Source: Ectopseudomonas composti (GTDB taxonomy: Bacteria > Pseudomonadota > Gammaproteobacteria > Pseudomonadales > Pseudomonadaceae). Taken from it: a DNA stretch of 64,000 nucleotides. The stretch covers positions 186,001 through 250,000 of the forward strand of contig NZ_LSSW01000029.1 of the NCBI RefSeq assembly GCF_001567565.1, read 5' to 3'. The notes under the pieces were generated by a model. That model was given only the letters and a program-made list of their open reading frames with translations, made no database searches and had not been told where the DNA came from. Shown piece by piece: positions 1-8,365 of the stretch. Numbering within the stretch: the stretch's first letter is position 1; each line of letters begins with the position of its first letter. The position numbers and the translations under genes were made by a program.

Positions 1-2
1 CC

Positions 3-407
3 AATCCCTTCATGCAGCAATTCGCGGCCGGACTGAGCGATCAGGACATCCAGTCCGTGACGAGGTTCTTCGCTGCGTTACCAGCGGCTCAGTACGCAAG
101 ACCCAACCGTGCCGCAGCGGCCAGCGACCTCGGTGCGCGCCTGGCTTTGCGTGGCGCCTGGGAACGCAATATTCCCGAGTGCGTGTCCTGTCATGGCCCG
201 GGAGGTGTCGGCGTTGGCAAGACCTTCCCGCCCCTCGCCGGGCAGCCTGCTGCGTACCTGGCCAATCAGTTGCACGACTGGCAGAAGGGCGTGCGCCGCA
301 ATGATCCAAACGACCTGATGGGGCATATCGCCAAGGCCCTGAACGAAGAAGAAATCCAAGCCGTGTCCGACTACTTTGCCGGCCTGCCTGCCGGAGGTGC
401 CCGATGA
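3..407 (+). CDS. tsdB: Cytochrome c, TsdB-like (5' end cut by window edge)
   Basis: The open frame runs in from the window edge, so only the C-terminal part (about 134 codons) is visible. It contains one haem c motif, CVSCH, about 57 residues after the first visible Met, followed by a c4/c5-type fold with conserved LAGQPAAYLANQL and a later Met (NDLMGHIA) that is the likely distal haem ligand. A preceding helix ending in FFAALP suggests another cytochrome domain upstream, as in dihaem c4-type proteins. The stop overlaps the next start by 4 bp (ATGA), so the two genes are translationally coupled. In Pseudomonas tsdBA loci the dihaem TsdB precedes TsdA and takes its electrons; that assignment rests on the neighbour. 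A generic cytochrome c4 is the alternative. Confidence 0.65.
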   Translation, partial: NPFMQQFAAGLSDQDIQSVTRFFAALPAAQYARPNRAAAASDLGARLALRGAWERNIPECVSCHGPGGVGVGKTFPPLAGQPAAYLANQLHDWQKGVRRNDPNDLMGHIAKALNEEEIQAVSDYFAGLPAGGAR

Positions 408-1324
408 AACACCTGATCCCGTTCGCGCTTGGCCTGGCCAGCGCTGCCACCGCCCATGCCGCGACCATCGCCATGGAAGACCAGAGTCAGCTACCCGCAG
501 CGCCGGCCAAGGCCGAACACAGCGAGTGGTTTCAGCCTCCGCATGAGCAAGACCTGCCCAACGATGGATTCGGCCAGCTGGTACGCGAGGGGCGAGCGAT
601 CTTCGTCGATACCCGCAACCAGGCCGGTGAGTATGTCGGCAATGGCATGAACTGCACCAACTGCCATCTGGATCAGGGGCGCAAGGCAAACTCGGCGCCG
701 TTGTGGGGTGCCTACACCATGTATCCGGCCTATCGAAAGAAGAACGACAAGGTCAACAGCTTCGCCGAACGCATCCAGGGCTGCTTCCAGTTCAGCATGA
801 ACGGCACCGCGCCAGCGGTGGACAGCCACATCATCAACGCCATCACGGCCTATTCGTACTGGCTGGCGACCGGTGCACCGGTGGGCAAGGCGCTACCGGG
901 GCGGCTGTATCCAGTGGTGCAGGAACCGGCGGGGGGCTATGACCTGGCCCGTGGCGAGCAGGTCTATCAGCAGCAATGCGCGGTTTGTCATGGCGATAAC
1001 GGTGAGGGGCAGAAAGCCGGCAAGGACTATGTCCTGCCGCCGCTATGGGGCAAGGACTCCTACAACTGGGGGGCGGGCATGCACCGTATCAACACCGCAG
1101 CCGGCTTCATCCGTCACAACATGCCGCTGGGCAAGGGCGGTACGCTCAGCGATGCCGATGCCTGGCATGTGGCGGCCTACATGAACAGCCACGAGCGCCC
1201 GCAGGACCCTCGGTTGATCGACGGCTCGATCGAGAAAACCCGCGACAAGTACCACGCCGATGATGGTGTGAACCTGTACGGCAAGGTCGTCAACGGCGTG
1301 ATGCTCGGGCAAGGGGTGGACTGA
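404..1324 (+). CDS. tsdA: Dihaem cytochrome c, probable thiosulfate dehydrogenase (TsdA)
   Basis: A 306-aa periplasmic dihaem cytochrome with a signal peptide (cleavage near AHA-A at residue 19). Two haem motifs are visible: CTNCH (residues 84-88) and CAVCH (192-196). The segment ERIQGCFQFSMNG carries Cys127 in the place where TsdA enzymes supply the unusual axial Cys ligand of the active-site haem, and Met240 (RHNMPLGKGG) fits the distal ligand of the second haem. TsdA couples two thiosulfates to tetrathionate in the periplasm and passes two electrons to TsdB or another cytochrome. The gene overlaps the upstream cytochrome by 4 bp. Substrate is inferred from family motifs; another SoxA/TsdA-like dihaem cytochrome remains possible. 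Confidence 0.7.
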   Translation: MKHLIPFALGLASAATAHAATIAMEDQSQLPAAPAKAEHSEWFQPPHEQDLPNDGFGQLVREGRAIFVDTRNQAGEYVGNGMNCTNCHLDQGRKANSAPLWGAYTMYPAYRKKNDKVNSFAERIQGCFQFSMNGTAPAVDSHIINAITAYSYWLATGAPVGKALPGRLYPVVQEPAGGYDLARGEQVYQQQCAVCHGDNGEGQKAGKDYVLPPLWGKDSYNWGAGMHRINTAAGFIRHNMPLGKGGTLSDADAWHVAAYMNSHERPQDPRLIDGSIEKTRDKYHADDGVNLYGKVVNGVMLGQGVD

Positions 1325-1357
1325 ACCCGTGCCCTGGAGAGCTGCCGATATCTCGGA

Positions 1358-2092
1358 TCAGTACAGCCACAGATCCTCGCCGGCATCCTGCAACTGCTGA
1401 TACACCCGATCCAGGTCCTCGCGCAGGCGCTCGGCTCCAGGCGCGTGGCGGGAGTAGATCAGCCGCAGCGACAAGCGCTGCAACTCGACGAAGGGCAGTT
1501 CACCGATGTCGAGTGTGCGCTTGGCCTGGTCGATGGGGGCCTGGTAGTCCAGCAGGTAGTCGCCGCGGCGGCGCTGGAGCATTTCCAGGGCCGAAGCGTG
1601 GTTGGAGGTGCGGTGCAGGGTGATGTTGCGCGCCGGGTCCCGCAGCCACTGATTGACGCCCTGCCAATAGCTGTAGCCATTGATCAGGATCACCCCGCGA
1701 TCCTGCAGGTCTTGTGGAATGCGCGGTATGGGCGTGTCGGGGCGAAAGTACAGGTTGAGGCTGATATCGCCCAGCAGGTGCTGGCTTTCGAGGGTGTGTT
1801 CGGCTAGCTCCGGTTTGCCTGAGGCGCCGAGCCAGAGCGCGATGCTGCCATCGAGCAGACCGCTGTACAGGCGTGCGCCGGGGTAGGAGCGAAAGTCCGC
1901 CTGGTATCCCGCCTCCTCGAGCAGGCGCGTGGCCAGCTCCAGGCCCGAGCCGCTGGGCAGGCCTTGCTCGTCGGTGTAGGAGTAGGGCGGAAACTCGTAG
2001 TAACCCACGTGAACGCGGCGCTCGGCCTCGGCGGCATGGGCGGCGTGCAGCCATAGCAGGGCGATGAACATCAGGCAGCAGCGTGTTGGCAT
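1358..2092 (-). CDS. Periplasmic solute-binding protein, SBP_bac_3 family (orphan)
   Basis: A 244-aa exported protein with an N-terminal signal peptide (cleavage after HAAHAA near residue 21). The start of the mature protein, VHVGYYEFPPYSYTDEQG, followed by GSGLELATRLLEEAGY, is the signature of family-3 amino-acid-type binding proteins (two-lobed Venus flytrap). No ABC permease or ATPase lies next to it, so it may be a stand-alone binding protein or have lost a partner. It converges with tsdA (34 bp between stops). The C-terminus ends in DLWLY at a normal family length. The ligand cannot be read from the sequence. Confidence 0.8.
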   Translation of the reverse strand: MPTRCCLMFIALLWLHAAHAAEAERRVHVGYYEFPPYSYTDEQGLPSGSGLELATRLLEEAGYQADFRSYPGARLYSGLLDGSIALWLGASGKPELAEHTLESQHLLGDISLNLYFRPDTPIPRIPQDLQDRGVILINGYSYWQGVNQWLRDPARNITLHRTSNHASALEMLQRRRGDYLLDYQAPIDQAKRTLDIGELPFVELQRLSLRLIYSRHAPGAERLREDLDRVYQQLQDAGEDLWLY

Positions 2093-2188
2093 CCGTGTAC
2101 CGCGGCTCTTCGCCGTCTTGTCGTTGTTATCGAGTGGTGCTCGGGGAGCATGGGCAAGCCCCGGCGGACTTGTCCAGTCCGGCGCGCT

Positions 2189-3280
2189 TCATTCCTGGTT
2201 CGGCAGGAAGAAGCGACCGATCACCGGCAAATGATCGGAAATGCTCAGGGTGTCGCGCTGGCGAACCAGGCTGGCGAGCGGCGTCAGGCGTGGGCTGTAT
2301 AGCAGGTAGTCGAGGGTACGATCCGGACCGCTGGCCGCCGGGTCGTTGGGGTAATGGGTATACCAGCTGGCCTGGTCCTCACCGCTGGCCTGTTGCAGGC
2401 TGGGGATCATCGGATAGCGGCGGGCCATGGCCTGCAGCTCACTGTCAGGTGCGTACCAGCTGCGCTGGGCCTCTGGCAGACGCTGGAACTGGCCGGGCGG
2501 CAGCAGGTTGAGATCGCCGCCCAGCACCCAGGTCTTGTCGTCGTTCTGCAGTTGCTGGAGCAGAGCGTCGGTCATTTCCACCTGGCGCTGCATGGTATCC
2601 GTGCCTTGGGCGAAGGCATCGAAGTGGGTGTTGATGGCCACCAGTTCGTCGCCGCCGCGAATCGGCAGGTAGCTGACCAGCAACGCGCGCTTGAGCTGGA
2701 ACTGGCGGCGCAGCAGGTCGCTTTCCGGCATGGGCAGTTGCAGGCGTTCGGCGCGGGCGATCTGGAAGCGGCTGAGGGTGCCGAGTTTCATGCCGACGCT
2801 GCCAAGGATGCGCGGATGCGGAACGAAGCCGGCCTTCCAGTAGAACGCCTGGGTGCTGCAAGGGTAGAGGTCGCCCAGGCGCGCCTGCAACAGGCCCAGT
2901 TGGTCCTGATAGTCACTGGCCTTGGCGTTGTCATGCAGCTCCTGCAGCAGCACAACGTCCGGTTGTTCGTCACGCAGTACACGCACCACTTCATCCAGCG
3001 TCAGGGCCAGGTCCTCGCTGCTCGGGCGTTCGTCCGGGCCATCGCCGCCGGGCAGGTCGTACCAGAACACATGACGTTTGCCAGCCAGGTACTGCACGTT
3101 CCAGGTCATCACCTTGAGCGCCTGGCCGGGTTGCAGCGGTGCGACCTGGCCGTTGCATGACACGGCCGCCTCTTCCTGGGGTGGCGGGCGCCAGGTCAGG
3201 GCATAGGTCAACGCCAGCAGCATGGCGAGCGTGAGCAGCGCAACGAGCAGGAGCAGGCGAAGAGGGCGAGGCAGAGACAT
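2189..3280 (-). CDS. Endonuclease/exonuclease/phosphatase family protein, membrane-anchored
   Basis: A 363-aa protein. An N-terminal hydrophobic segment (residues about 8-28) looks like a signal anchor, followed by the EEP fold: VMTWNVQYL (Asn of motif 1), VVLLQELHD (metal-binding Glu), INTHFDAF, VLGGDLNLLP (the GDxN motif) and a C-terminal SDHLPV (catalytic Asp-His). Families with this fold cleave phosphodiester or phosphate-ester bonds in DNA, RNA, phosphoinositides or sphingomyelin; the substrate here is unknown. The in-frame open region extends upstream to 3649, but the start at 3280 places the signal anchor at the N-terminus. It is divergent from the SDR gene, with about 230 bp between them. 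Confidence 0.85.
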   Translation of the reverse strand: MSLPRPLRLLLLVALLTLAMLLALTYALTWRPPPQEEAAVSCNGQVAPLQPGQALKVMTWNVQYLAGKRHVFWYDLPGGDGPDERPSSEDLALTLDEVVRVLRDEQPDVVLLQELHDNAKASDYQDQLGLLQARLGDLYPCSTQAFYWKAGFVPHPRILGSVGMKLGTLSRFQIARAERLQLPMPESDLLRRQFQLKRALLVSYLPIRGGDELVAINTHFDAFAQGTDTMQRQVEMTDALLQQLQNDDKTWVLGGDLNLLPPGQFQRLPEAQRSWYAPDSELQAMARRYPMIPSLQQASGEDQASWYTHYPNDPAASGPDRTLDYLLYSPRLTPLASLVRQRDTLSISDHLPVIGRFFLPNQE

Positions 3281-3512
3281 GGCGAAACGGACGACTATGC
3301 TGGAAGGAGGCCGAGAATACCCGAGTGTGCCGGATCGGCCCAGGCATGTGCGTGGCATTGTCGCTGCACTCGTTTCGCCGCACCGTTCGCCAGCAAGGAC
3401 AGCGGCAAGGGGCTGCAGTACCATGCCGAAAGGTTCGACAAGCCGCGCCGTCGGTCGCCCTGGCGGATCAAGGCTGACGGTACTTCCAACACTTGGCCTC
3501 CGGGAGCCGTGC

Positions 3513-4358
3513 ATGTATCGCAAGGTATTTGCCAACAAGGTATTCGACCGCAAGGTGGTGCTGATCACCGGCGGCTGTGCCGGTATTGGTCGGGCGCTGG
3601 CCATGCGTATGGCGCAGGCGGGTGCGCGGCTGGTGATCCTCGATCTCAATCAGGCCGCGCTGGACAGTCTGGTGCAGCATCTGGCCGATCATCACAACGC
3701 CGAGTCGCTCGGCCTGCTCTGTGACGTCGCCGACGCCGAGGCGGTGCAGCGCGCCGTGGCGCTGGCGGTCGAACGATTCGGTGGCATCGACGTGCTGGTC
3801 AACAATGCCGGCATCACCCACCGCAGCACCTTCGCCGAGACCAGCCTGGAGGTCTTCCAGCGGGTCATGGCGGTCAACTATTTCGGCGCCCTGCATTGCA
3901 CTCAGGCAGCCTTGCCCAGCCTGATCGCCCGGCGAGGCCAGATCATCGTGCTCAGCTCGCTGTCGGGTATCGCGCCCTTGCTCTATCGCAGTGCCTACAA
4001 CGCCAGCAAGCACGCGCTGCATGGGCTGTTCGAGACCCTGCGTTACGAGCTCAAGGGTTCGGGGGTGAACGTGATGCTGGTGTGCCCCGGCTTTACTGCC
4101 ACCGATCTGCGCAAGAACGCCCTGGTCGGCGACGGTTCGGTGGCAGCGCAGCCGCCGCTGGCGATGGGCAAGGTGGCCTCGCCACAGGACGTAGCGGACG
4201 CCATCTACCAGGGCGCGCTCAAGCGCCGCCGACTGCTGGTGCTGTCGAATGTCGACTGGCGAGCGCGGGTGCTGGCGCGCTTCTTCCCCAGGCTGTTCGA
4301 ACGTGTGCTGCTGCCACGGCTGTCCGGCCTGAAACCGCGAAATCAGGGGCGCATCTGA
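3513..4358 (+). CDS. Short-chain dehydrogenase/reductase (classical SDR)
   Basis: A 281-aa classical SDR. The nucleotide-binding glycine motif TGGCAGIGRA lies about 20 residues in, followed by LDLNQ (acidic residue at the end of beta-2, suggesting NAD preference), NNAGITH, and the catalytic set Ser (VLSSLSG), Tyr and Lys (YNASK). The C-terminal tail is basic with hydrophobic patches (RVLARFFPRLFERVLLPRL), seen in SDRs acting on lipid-like substrates. The ATG at 3513 has GGGAG just upstream; the frame stays open further upstream, but no homology is seen there. The stop overlaps the next start (TGATG), giving a two-gene unit with the following binding protein. Substrate unknown. Confidence 0.88.
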   Translation: MYRKVFANKVFDRKVVLITGGCAGIGRALAMRMAQAGARLVILDLNQAALDSLVQHLADHHNAESLGLLCDVADAEAVQRAVALAVERFGGIDVLVNNAGITHRSTFAETSLEVFQRVMAVNYFGALHCTQAALPSLIARRGQIIVLSSLSGIAPLLYRSAYNASKHALHGLFETLRYELKGSGVNVMLVCPGFTATDLRKNALVGDGSVAAQPPLAMGKVASPQDVADAIYQGALKRRRLLVLSNVDWRARVLARFFPRLFERVLLPRLSGLKPRNQGRI

Positions 4359-5101
4359 TGCGTGCCTGGCTGTTCATCCTGCTGGTGCTGGCGCCTCTGT
4401 GCCGGGCCGGTGAGGTGCAGCCGCTGCGAGTGATGACCGACCTCTGGCCACCGTTTCGCATGCTCAAGGAAGATGGCCATCTGCAGGGGTTGGACATTGA
4501 TCTGCTCAACGAGCTGTCACGCCGCACCGGCATGCGTTTCGAGGTAAGGCGGGCGCCGTGGGCGCGTGGCCTGGCTGCGTTGGAGCAAGGCTCCGCGGAC
4601 ATGATGACCGGCCTGGCCAAGACCGCCGAACGTGAGCGTTATATTCGCTACCTGGATGCGCCGTACTACGCCTGCGCGCCGCGTTTCTACGCCAGCCCGG
4701 CGCTGGCCACGCTCTTGAACGACTATGCGTCGCTGCGCGGGCTGCGTATCGGCTATGTGCTGGAATCGGTGTATTTCCAGCCGTTCGACAGCGACAAGGC
4801 GCTGGACAAGGTCGGCGTCAGCAACGAGCAGCAACTGCTGGAAATGCTCGCGCTTGGCCGCATCGATGCTCTGGTCGGCACCGACTGCCAGGTCGACTAT
4901 TCCCTGCTCGACCCCAAGCTGGCCGGGCGCATCGTCAAGGCCGCCTACCAACCCCAGGCGCGTACCGAGCTCTATATCGGCTTCTCACGCAAGCGCCTGG
5001 AGCGCATGCCGGAGTTGGCCGCTGCGCTCGATACCTTGCTGCGTGAGGGCTGGATCGCCAACGCCGCGTTGCGCTATCAGCCGGTGGTGGCGCACCAGTA
5101 G
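4358..5101 (+). CDS. Periplasmic solute-binding protein, SBP_bac_3 family
   Basis: A 247-aa exported protein starting in a TGATG overlap with the SDR gene. The signal peptide is MRAWLFILLVLAPLCRA. The mature part starts LRVMTDLWPPFRML, then GLDIDLLNELSRRTG, APWARGLAALEQGSADMMTGLAKTAER, the typical family-3 binding-protein pattern. Like the protein at 1358-2092 it has no ABC permease or ATPase partner nearby. Coupling to an SDR is unusual and might mean that the protein senses or delivers a ligand related to the SDR substrate, but that is speculation. An ABC-independent role, as in sensory periplasmic binding proteins, is possible. Confidence 0.8.
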   Translation: MRAWLFILLVLAPLCRAGEVQPLRVMTDLWPPFRMLKEDGHLQGLDIDLLNELSRRTGMRFEVRRAPWARGLAALEQGSADMMTGLAKTAERERYIRYLDAPYYACAPRFYASPALATLLNDYASLRGLRIGYVLESVYFQPFDSDKALDKVGVSNEQQLLEMLALGRIDALVGTDCQVDYSLLDPKLAGRIVKAAYQPQARTELYIGFSRKRLERMPELAAALDTLLREGWIANAALRYQPVVAHQ

Positions 5102-5113
5102 GCGCACCGCGTT

Positions 5114-5548
5114 TCAGCCGTGGTTGTGCTGCGCTGCACCGGCCAGCATCAGCTCCATGTCCCAGAAGGCCGCCTCGATCTTGTGGCCGTCGAGGTCCCT
5201 GACGAAGCAACCATAGTAGGGCTCGCCATAGTCCGGGCGCGGCCCTGGCTGGCCTTCGTCCTGGCCCCCGGCGGCCAGCGCCGCTTCGTGAAAGGCATGC
5301 ACCGAAGCCTTGTCCGCGGCGACGAAGCCGAAATGACAGCCGTTGCCGAGTGTCGCCGGCTGGCCGTTTATCGGCGTCTGCACCCAGAACTCCGGGTATT
5401 CGCGGCCGAACGCCACGGCACCGGGGTGACGCATGATCTCTCGGCAACCGAGAGTGGCCAGCACCTTGGCGTAGAAAGCGCTGGCGGCGTCGAAGTCGTT
5501 GCTGCCGATGGATACGTGGGACAGGATGCTGGGGTTGGTGTCGCTCAT
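5114..5548 (-). CDS. VOC (glyoxalase/bleomycin-resistance) family protein
   Basis: A 144-aa single-module VOC protein. The opening LSHVSIGSNDFDAASAFYAKVLATLG is the typical first beta-alpha unit with a metal-binding His, and the end has the matching YYGCFVRDLDGHKIEAAFWD, where the His-Lys-Ile-Glu segment supplies the second metal site. Such proteins bind divalent metal and act on small electrophiles or as lyases, epimerases or dioxygenases; the substrate is not predictable. The stop is 12 bp from the convergent binding-protein gene, so the two share a terminator region. Confidence 0.85.
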   Translation of the reverse strand: MSDTNPSILSHVSIGSNDFDAASAFYAKVLATLGCREIMRHPGAVAFGREYPEFWVQTPINGQPATLGNGCHFGFVAADKASVHAFHEAALAAGGQDEGQPGPRPDYGEPYYGCFVRDLDGHKIEAAFWDMELMLAGAAQHNHG

Positions 5549-5581
5549 GACGCTCTCCGTGCTCTGGCCAAAGCTGCAAGC

Positions 5582-6250
5582 CTAGTCGCTGTTTTCGCTA
5601 TTCGCCGTTTGCTGCGGTTCGAGCAGCATGTACAGGCGAAACAGCACCACGATGGCGAACAGTTGCAGGAAGCCGTTGCCGGTCTGATGCAGCACCCACA
5701 GCAAGGTGTCGCTCTGGCTCGGCAGCGTCCACCAGTCGAGCAGCCACAGCGGTACCAGCACGTTGACCAGGCAGGCGAACACCGGCCAGAAACGTCCTTC
5801 GGTCATGGTGAAACTGGCCTGCAGTGCGCGCAGCGGTGGCTCCTGGCGCAGCACCAGGATCAGTTCGGAGAAAGCCAGGCGCATCATGATCCAGATGCCC
5901 GGCACGATGAACAGCGACAGGCCGAGCATGATTGCCAGGGTGCTCAGCCCGGTCATCAGAGCGAAGCTCGGCCACAACTGCAGGCCTGCCGCGAACAGCT
6001 GCGCGCTGCCCGGCGTCTGGCCGTTGCTGCGCGCATGCAGGAAGAGAATCAACGGCGCGGCATACAGCGGGTAGAAGAGGATGCCGAGCAGGACCCCGTA
6101 GGCCGGGTTGGCGTCTTCGCCGAGCTGGGCAGCGAGTATCGCCTGGGCGACGGCCTCGATGAGCAGCAGCGGCAGGGTCAGGCGGGCAATCGCCGCCAGG
6201 TTGTGGCTGGAGAAAAACCAGGCATCACGGATGATGGAAAGTGGGTTCAT
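5582..6250 (-). CDS. Polytopic inner-membrane protein, YciC/UPF0259-like
   Basis: A 222-aa hydrophobic protein with about six membrane segments: roughly residues 18-42, 52-72, 85-105, 108-128, 155-175 and 190-210. The N-terminal MNPLSIIRDAWFFSSHNL and the internal LSLFIVPGIWIMMRLAF plus FTMTEGRFWPV resemble the YciC family (UPF0259) of inner-membrane proteins of unknown role. It is transcribed away from the YbaK-type gene 63 bp upstream and could be in the same transcript. No catalytic motif is visible. Confidence 0.75.
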   Translation of the reverse strand: MNPLSIIRDAWFFSSHNLAAIARLTLPLLLIEAVAQAILAAQLGEDANPAYGVLLGILFYPLYAAPLILFLHARSNGQTPGSAQLFAAGLQLWPSFALMTGLSTLAIMLGLSLFIVPGIWIMMRLAFSELILVLRQEPPLRALQASFTMTEGRFWPVFACLVNVLVPLWLLDWWTLPSQSDTLLWVLHQTGNGFLQLFAIVVLFRLYMLLEPQQTANSENSD

Positions 6251-6313
6251 CGGCAGGTTACCAAGTATCGGGGCGTGGCCGCTGAGGCCGTGCGCCAGGG
6301 CAGTCGAATGGGC

Positions 6314-6799
6314 TCAAGGGTACTCCAGCTGGCTGTTGGGCAGGGCGCCGAGCAAACGTGGCAGTTCGCCGCCGGGCACTTCCAGGGTCAGCTCGGGTGG
6401 GCCGGGTGAATACAGCAGAAAGTCGCAGGCCAGCACCGCGCGGTCGATCAGCAGGGTGATGCTGGCGTCATGGCCGAACGGGCAGGCGCACATCGGGACG
6501 CACCCGGTGTGCTCGCTCAGCTCCTCGTCGCTGGCGATGCGCGGGCGACTGCCGAGCAGCGCCTTGAGCCGGGACCAGTCGGCGCGAGCGCCTTCGAGGG
6601 TGACCAGCATGGCGTAGCGCTGCGCCCCCGTGCGCAGGAACAGGCTCTTGCTCTCCATGCCGCGCAGGCCGAAGCGCTGGCGCACGGCGTGGGCGGTGGG
6701 ATAGTCCAGTACCGGCTCATGCTCGACCAGACGATGGGCGATATCCAGGCGCTGGAGCAGGTCGATATTGCGCTGGCACAGCTGTTGTAGAGGCGTCAT
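6314..6799 (-). CDS. YbaK/ProX-type aminoacyl-tRNA deacylase domain protein
   Basis: A 161-aa stand-alone editing-domain protein. Visible features are the N-terminal helical part with AVRQRFGLRGMESKSLFLRT, where the Lys is the conserved lysine of the YbaK/INS superfamily, and CVPMCACPFGHDASITLLID, which forms the pocket loop. Members hydrolyse mischarged aminoacyl-tRNAs such as Ala- or Cys-tRNAPro in the cytoplasm. The exact specificity is not clear. The start at 6799 was chosen because the open frame upstream of it is antisense to the NYN gene and has no recognisable domain. Confidence 0.82.
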   Translation of the reverse strand: MTPLQQLCQRNIDLLQRLDIAHRLVEHEPVLDYPTAHAVRQRFGLRGMESKSLFLRTGAQRYAMLVTLEGARADWSRLKALLGSRPRIASDEELSEHTGCVPMCACPFGHDASITLLIDRAVLACDFLLYSPGPPELTLEVPGGELPRLLGALPNSQLEYP

Positions 6800-6901
6800 G
6801 GCGGCAAGGATAGGGGCTGCGTTGCGCTCGGGCCAGCCCCGGGCGCGCCTGCCGCCCAGCTCTGGCATACTGGCGCCTTCGTTGCTCCCCGAGGACTCCC
6901 G

Positions 6902-7381
6902 GTGAAGAAGATCGCCGTATTCGCCGATGTGCAGAACCTCTACTACACGGTGCGCCAGGTCTACGGCTGCCACTTCGACTACAGCGTGCTCTGGGCCGAG
7001 GTCAGCCGCCGTGGCGTGATCGTCGAGGCCTACGCCTATGCCATCGACCGTGGCGATGCCAAGCAGCAGCAGTTCCAGCAGATCCTGCGCAAACTGGGCT
7101 TCACCGTGAAGCTCAAGCCCTACATCCAGCGCAGCGACGGTTCGGCCAAGGGCGACTGGGATGTCGGTATCACCATCGATGTGCTCGACGCCATCGGCCG
7201 GGTCGATGAGATCGTCCTGGCTTCCGGCGACGGTGACTTCGACCTGCTGCTCGAGCGCGTGCGCAGCCAGGGTGTGGAGGCTATCGCCTTCGGCGCGCCT
7301 GGGCTGACGGCGCAGTCGCTGATCCGCGCGGCCAGTCTGTACGTGCCCATCGAGGGCGATCTGTTGTTGCGCAATGACTGA
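6902..7381 (+). CDS. NYN-domain (LabA/DUF88 type) nuclease-like protein
   Basis: A 159-aa protein starting with GTG and preceded by GAGG. The pattern is the NYN (PIN-like) fold: IAVFADVQNLYYT (Asp9 and Asn12), KGDWDVGITIDVLDAI with acidic residues, and the closing VLASGDGDFDLLLERV triplet of aspartates that binds metal. The fold is associated with RNA cleavage. It spans nearly the whole protein, with no added RNA-binding domain, unlike the second NYN protein at 60848-61675. It is divergent from the YbaK gene, which starts 102 bp upstream. RNA target unknown. Confidence 0.85.
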   Translation: MKKIAVFADVQNLYYTVRQVYGCHFDYSVLWAEVSRRGVIVEAYAYAIDRGDAKQQQFQQILRKLGFTVKLKPYIQRSDGSAKGDWDVGITIDVLDAIGRVDEIVLASGDGDFDLLLERVRSQGVEAIAFGAPGLTAQSLIRAASLYVPIEGDLLLRND

Positions 7382-7527
7382 GCCCTTGTAAGCGCTGCGC
7401 CTGGAATCTCGCACGTTGGCGGTGCTCGCAAGGCTCATGGTTTTCAATACACTGCGCTTGCTGTGCGCCGGCCCGGCACGACCTGCCTGCGCTCGCGACG
7501 ACTTTTTCAAAAGCTCTGAGGTTTTAC

Positions 7528-8130
7528 GTGGAATCCATCGCCGTCATCGACTTCGAAACCACCGGCGTCTCGCCAACCCAGGCGCGCGCCACCGAAATCG
7601 GTGTGGCCATCATCGAAGGCGGGCGTATCGTCGACCGCTATCAGAGCCTGATGAACAGCGGTGCCTGGGTGCCGCCGTTCATCGAGCAGCTCACCGGCAT
7701 CAGCAATGCCATGCTGCGCAAGGCGCCGCCGTCGGATCAGGTGATGCACGAGGTGGCCGACTTCATCGGTGAGCGGCCACTGCTGGCGCATAACGCCTCC
7801 TTCGACCAGAAGTTCTGGGACGCTGAGCTGGCGCGCGTGCGCCGTCGTCGTGCGCAGCCCTTCGCCTGCTCGCTGCTGCTGTCGCGCCGCCTGCTGCCAG
7901 AGGCGCCGAGCCACAAACTGGGCAACCTCAACACCTGGGCCGGCCTGCCGGACACCGGCCGCGCCCACCGCGCCTTGGCGGATGCCGAGATGGCGGCGAA
8001 CCTGACCCTGCACCTGTTCGGTCTGTTGCGCGAGCGCCATGGCCGGCACCAGGCCGATCATGCCTTTCTCTGCCAGCTGCAGAGCCTTTCGGCGGCCAAG
8101 GTGCGGGCGCTGCTGGCCACTGCCAGCTGA
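7528..8130 (+). CDS. DEDDh 3'-5' exonuclease (DNA polymerase III epsilon-like)
   Basis: A 200-aa exonuclease. Motif Exo I is IAVIDFETTG (Asp and Glu), Exo II is LLAHNASFDQKFW (Asp), and Exo IIIe is HRALADAEM, giving the DEDDh set for two-metal 3'-5' exonuclease activity. It is shorter than the replicative proofreading subunit DnaQ and lacks its C-terminal polymerase-binding tail, so a repair or RNase T/ExoX-like role is more likely. The translation begins with GTG at 7528. It is followed by a repeat-rich spacer, not by a co-transcribed gene. Confidence 0.88.
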   Translation: MESIAVIDFETTGVSPTQARATEIGVAIIEGGRIVDRYQSLMNSGAWVPPFIEQLTGISNAMLRKAPPSDQVMHEVADFIGERPLLAHNASFDQKFWDAELARVRRRRAQPFACSLLLSRRLLPEAPSHKLGNLNTWAGLPDTGRAHRALADAEMAANLTLHLFGLLRERHGRHQADHAFLCQLQSLSAAKVRALLATAS

Positions 8131-8144
8131 GTTTGCCTCGAACC

Positions 8145-8265
8145 TGTAGGAGCGGCTGGGCGGCATCCCGCTTCAGCCGCGAGCCTTTGTCGCGGCTAAA
8201 GCCCCTCCCACTGTTCTGTCCTGCTGCAGGCTGCGGACATTTCGCGGCTGAAGCCGCTCCTACGG
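8145..8265. repeat. REP cluster, class A (two units)
   Basis: 8145-8210 and 8241-8265 hold the stems GGAGCGG...CTTCAGCCGCGA and GTCGCGGCTAAAGCCCC in opposed orientation. The first unit carries a 12-bp interruption in its loop. With the next two entries this fills the 382-bp gap between the exonuclease gene and rhlE, where no gene is seen. Confidence 0.85.
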
Positions 8266-8269
8266 GTTG

Positions 8270-8328
8270 GTAGCCCGGATGCAATCCGGGGAGGCGGTGG
8301 CAATGGCCCCGGATTTCATCCGGGCTAC
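8270..8328. repeat. Palindromic repeat, class B (GTAGCCCGGATGCAATCCGGG type)
   Basis: A long inverted repeat whose arms are GTAGCCCGGATGCAATCCGG and its near complement ending CATCCGGGCTAC, with a GC-rich loop. The same family recurs at 10364-10425 and 38442-38501. It is unrelated in sequence to class A. Confidence 0.85.
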
Positions 8329-8365
8329 CTGAAATTACCGCTGTACCTTCTGCATCTATGCAGTC

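Noticed and set aside
3222-3512. Upstream extension of the SDR gene to 3222
   Set aside because: The SDR fold and the GGGAG-preceded ATG begin at 3513; the extension lacks homology.
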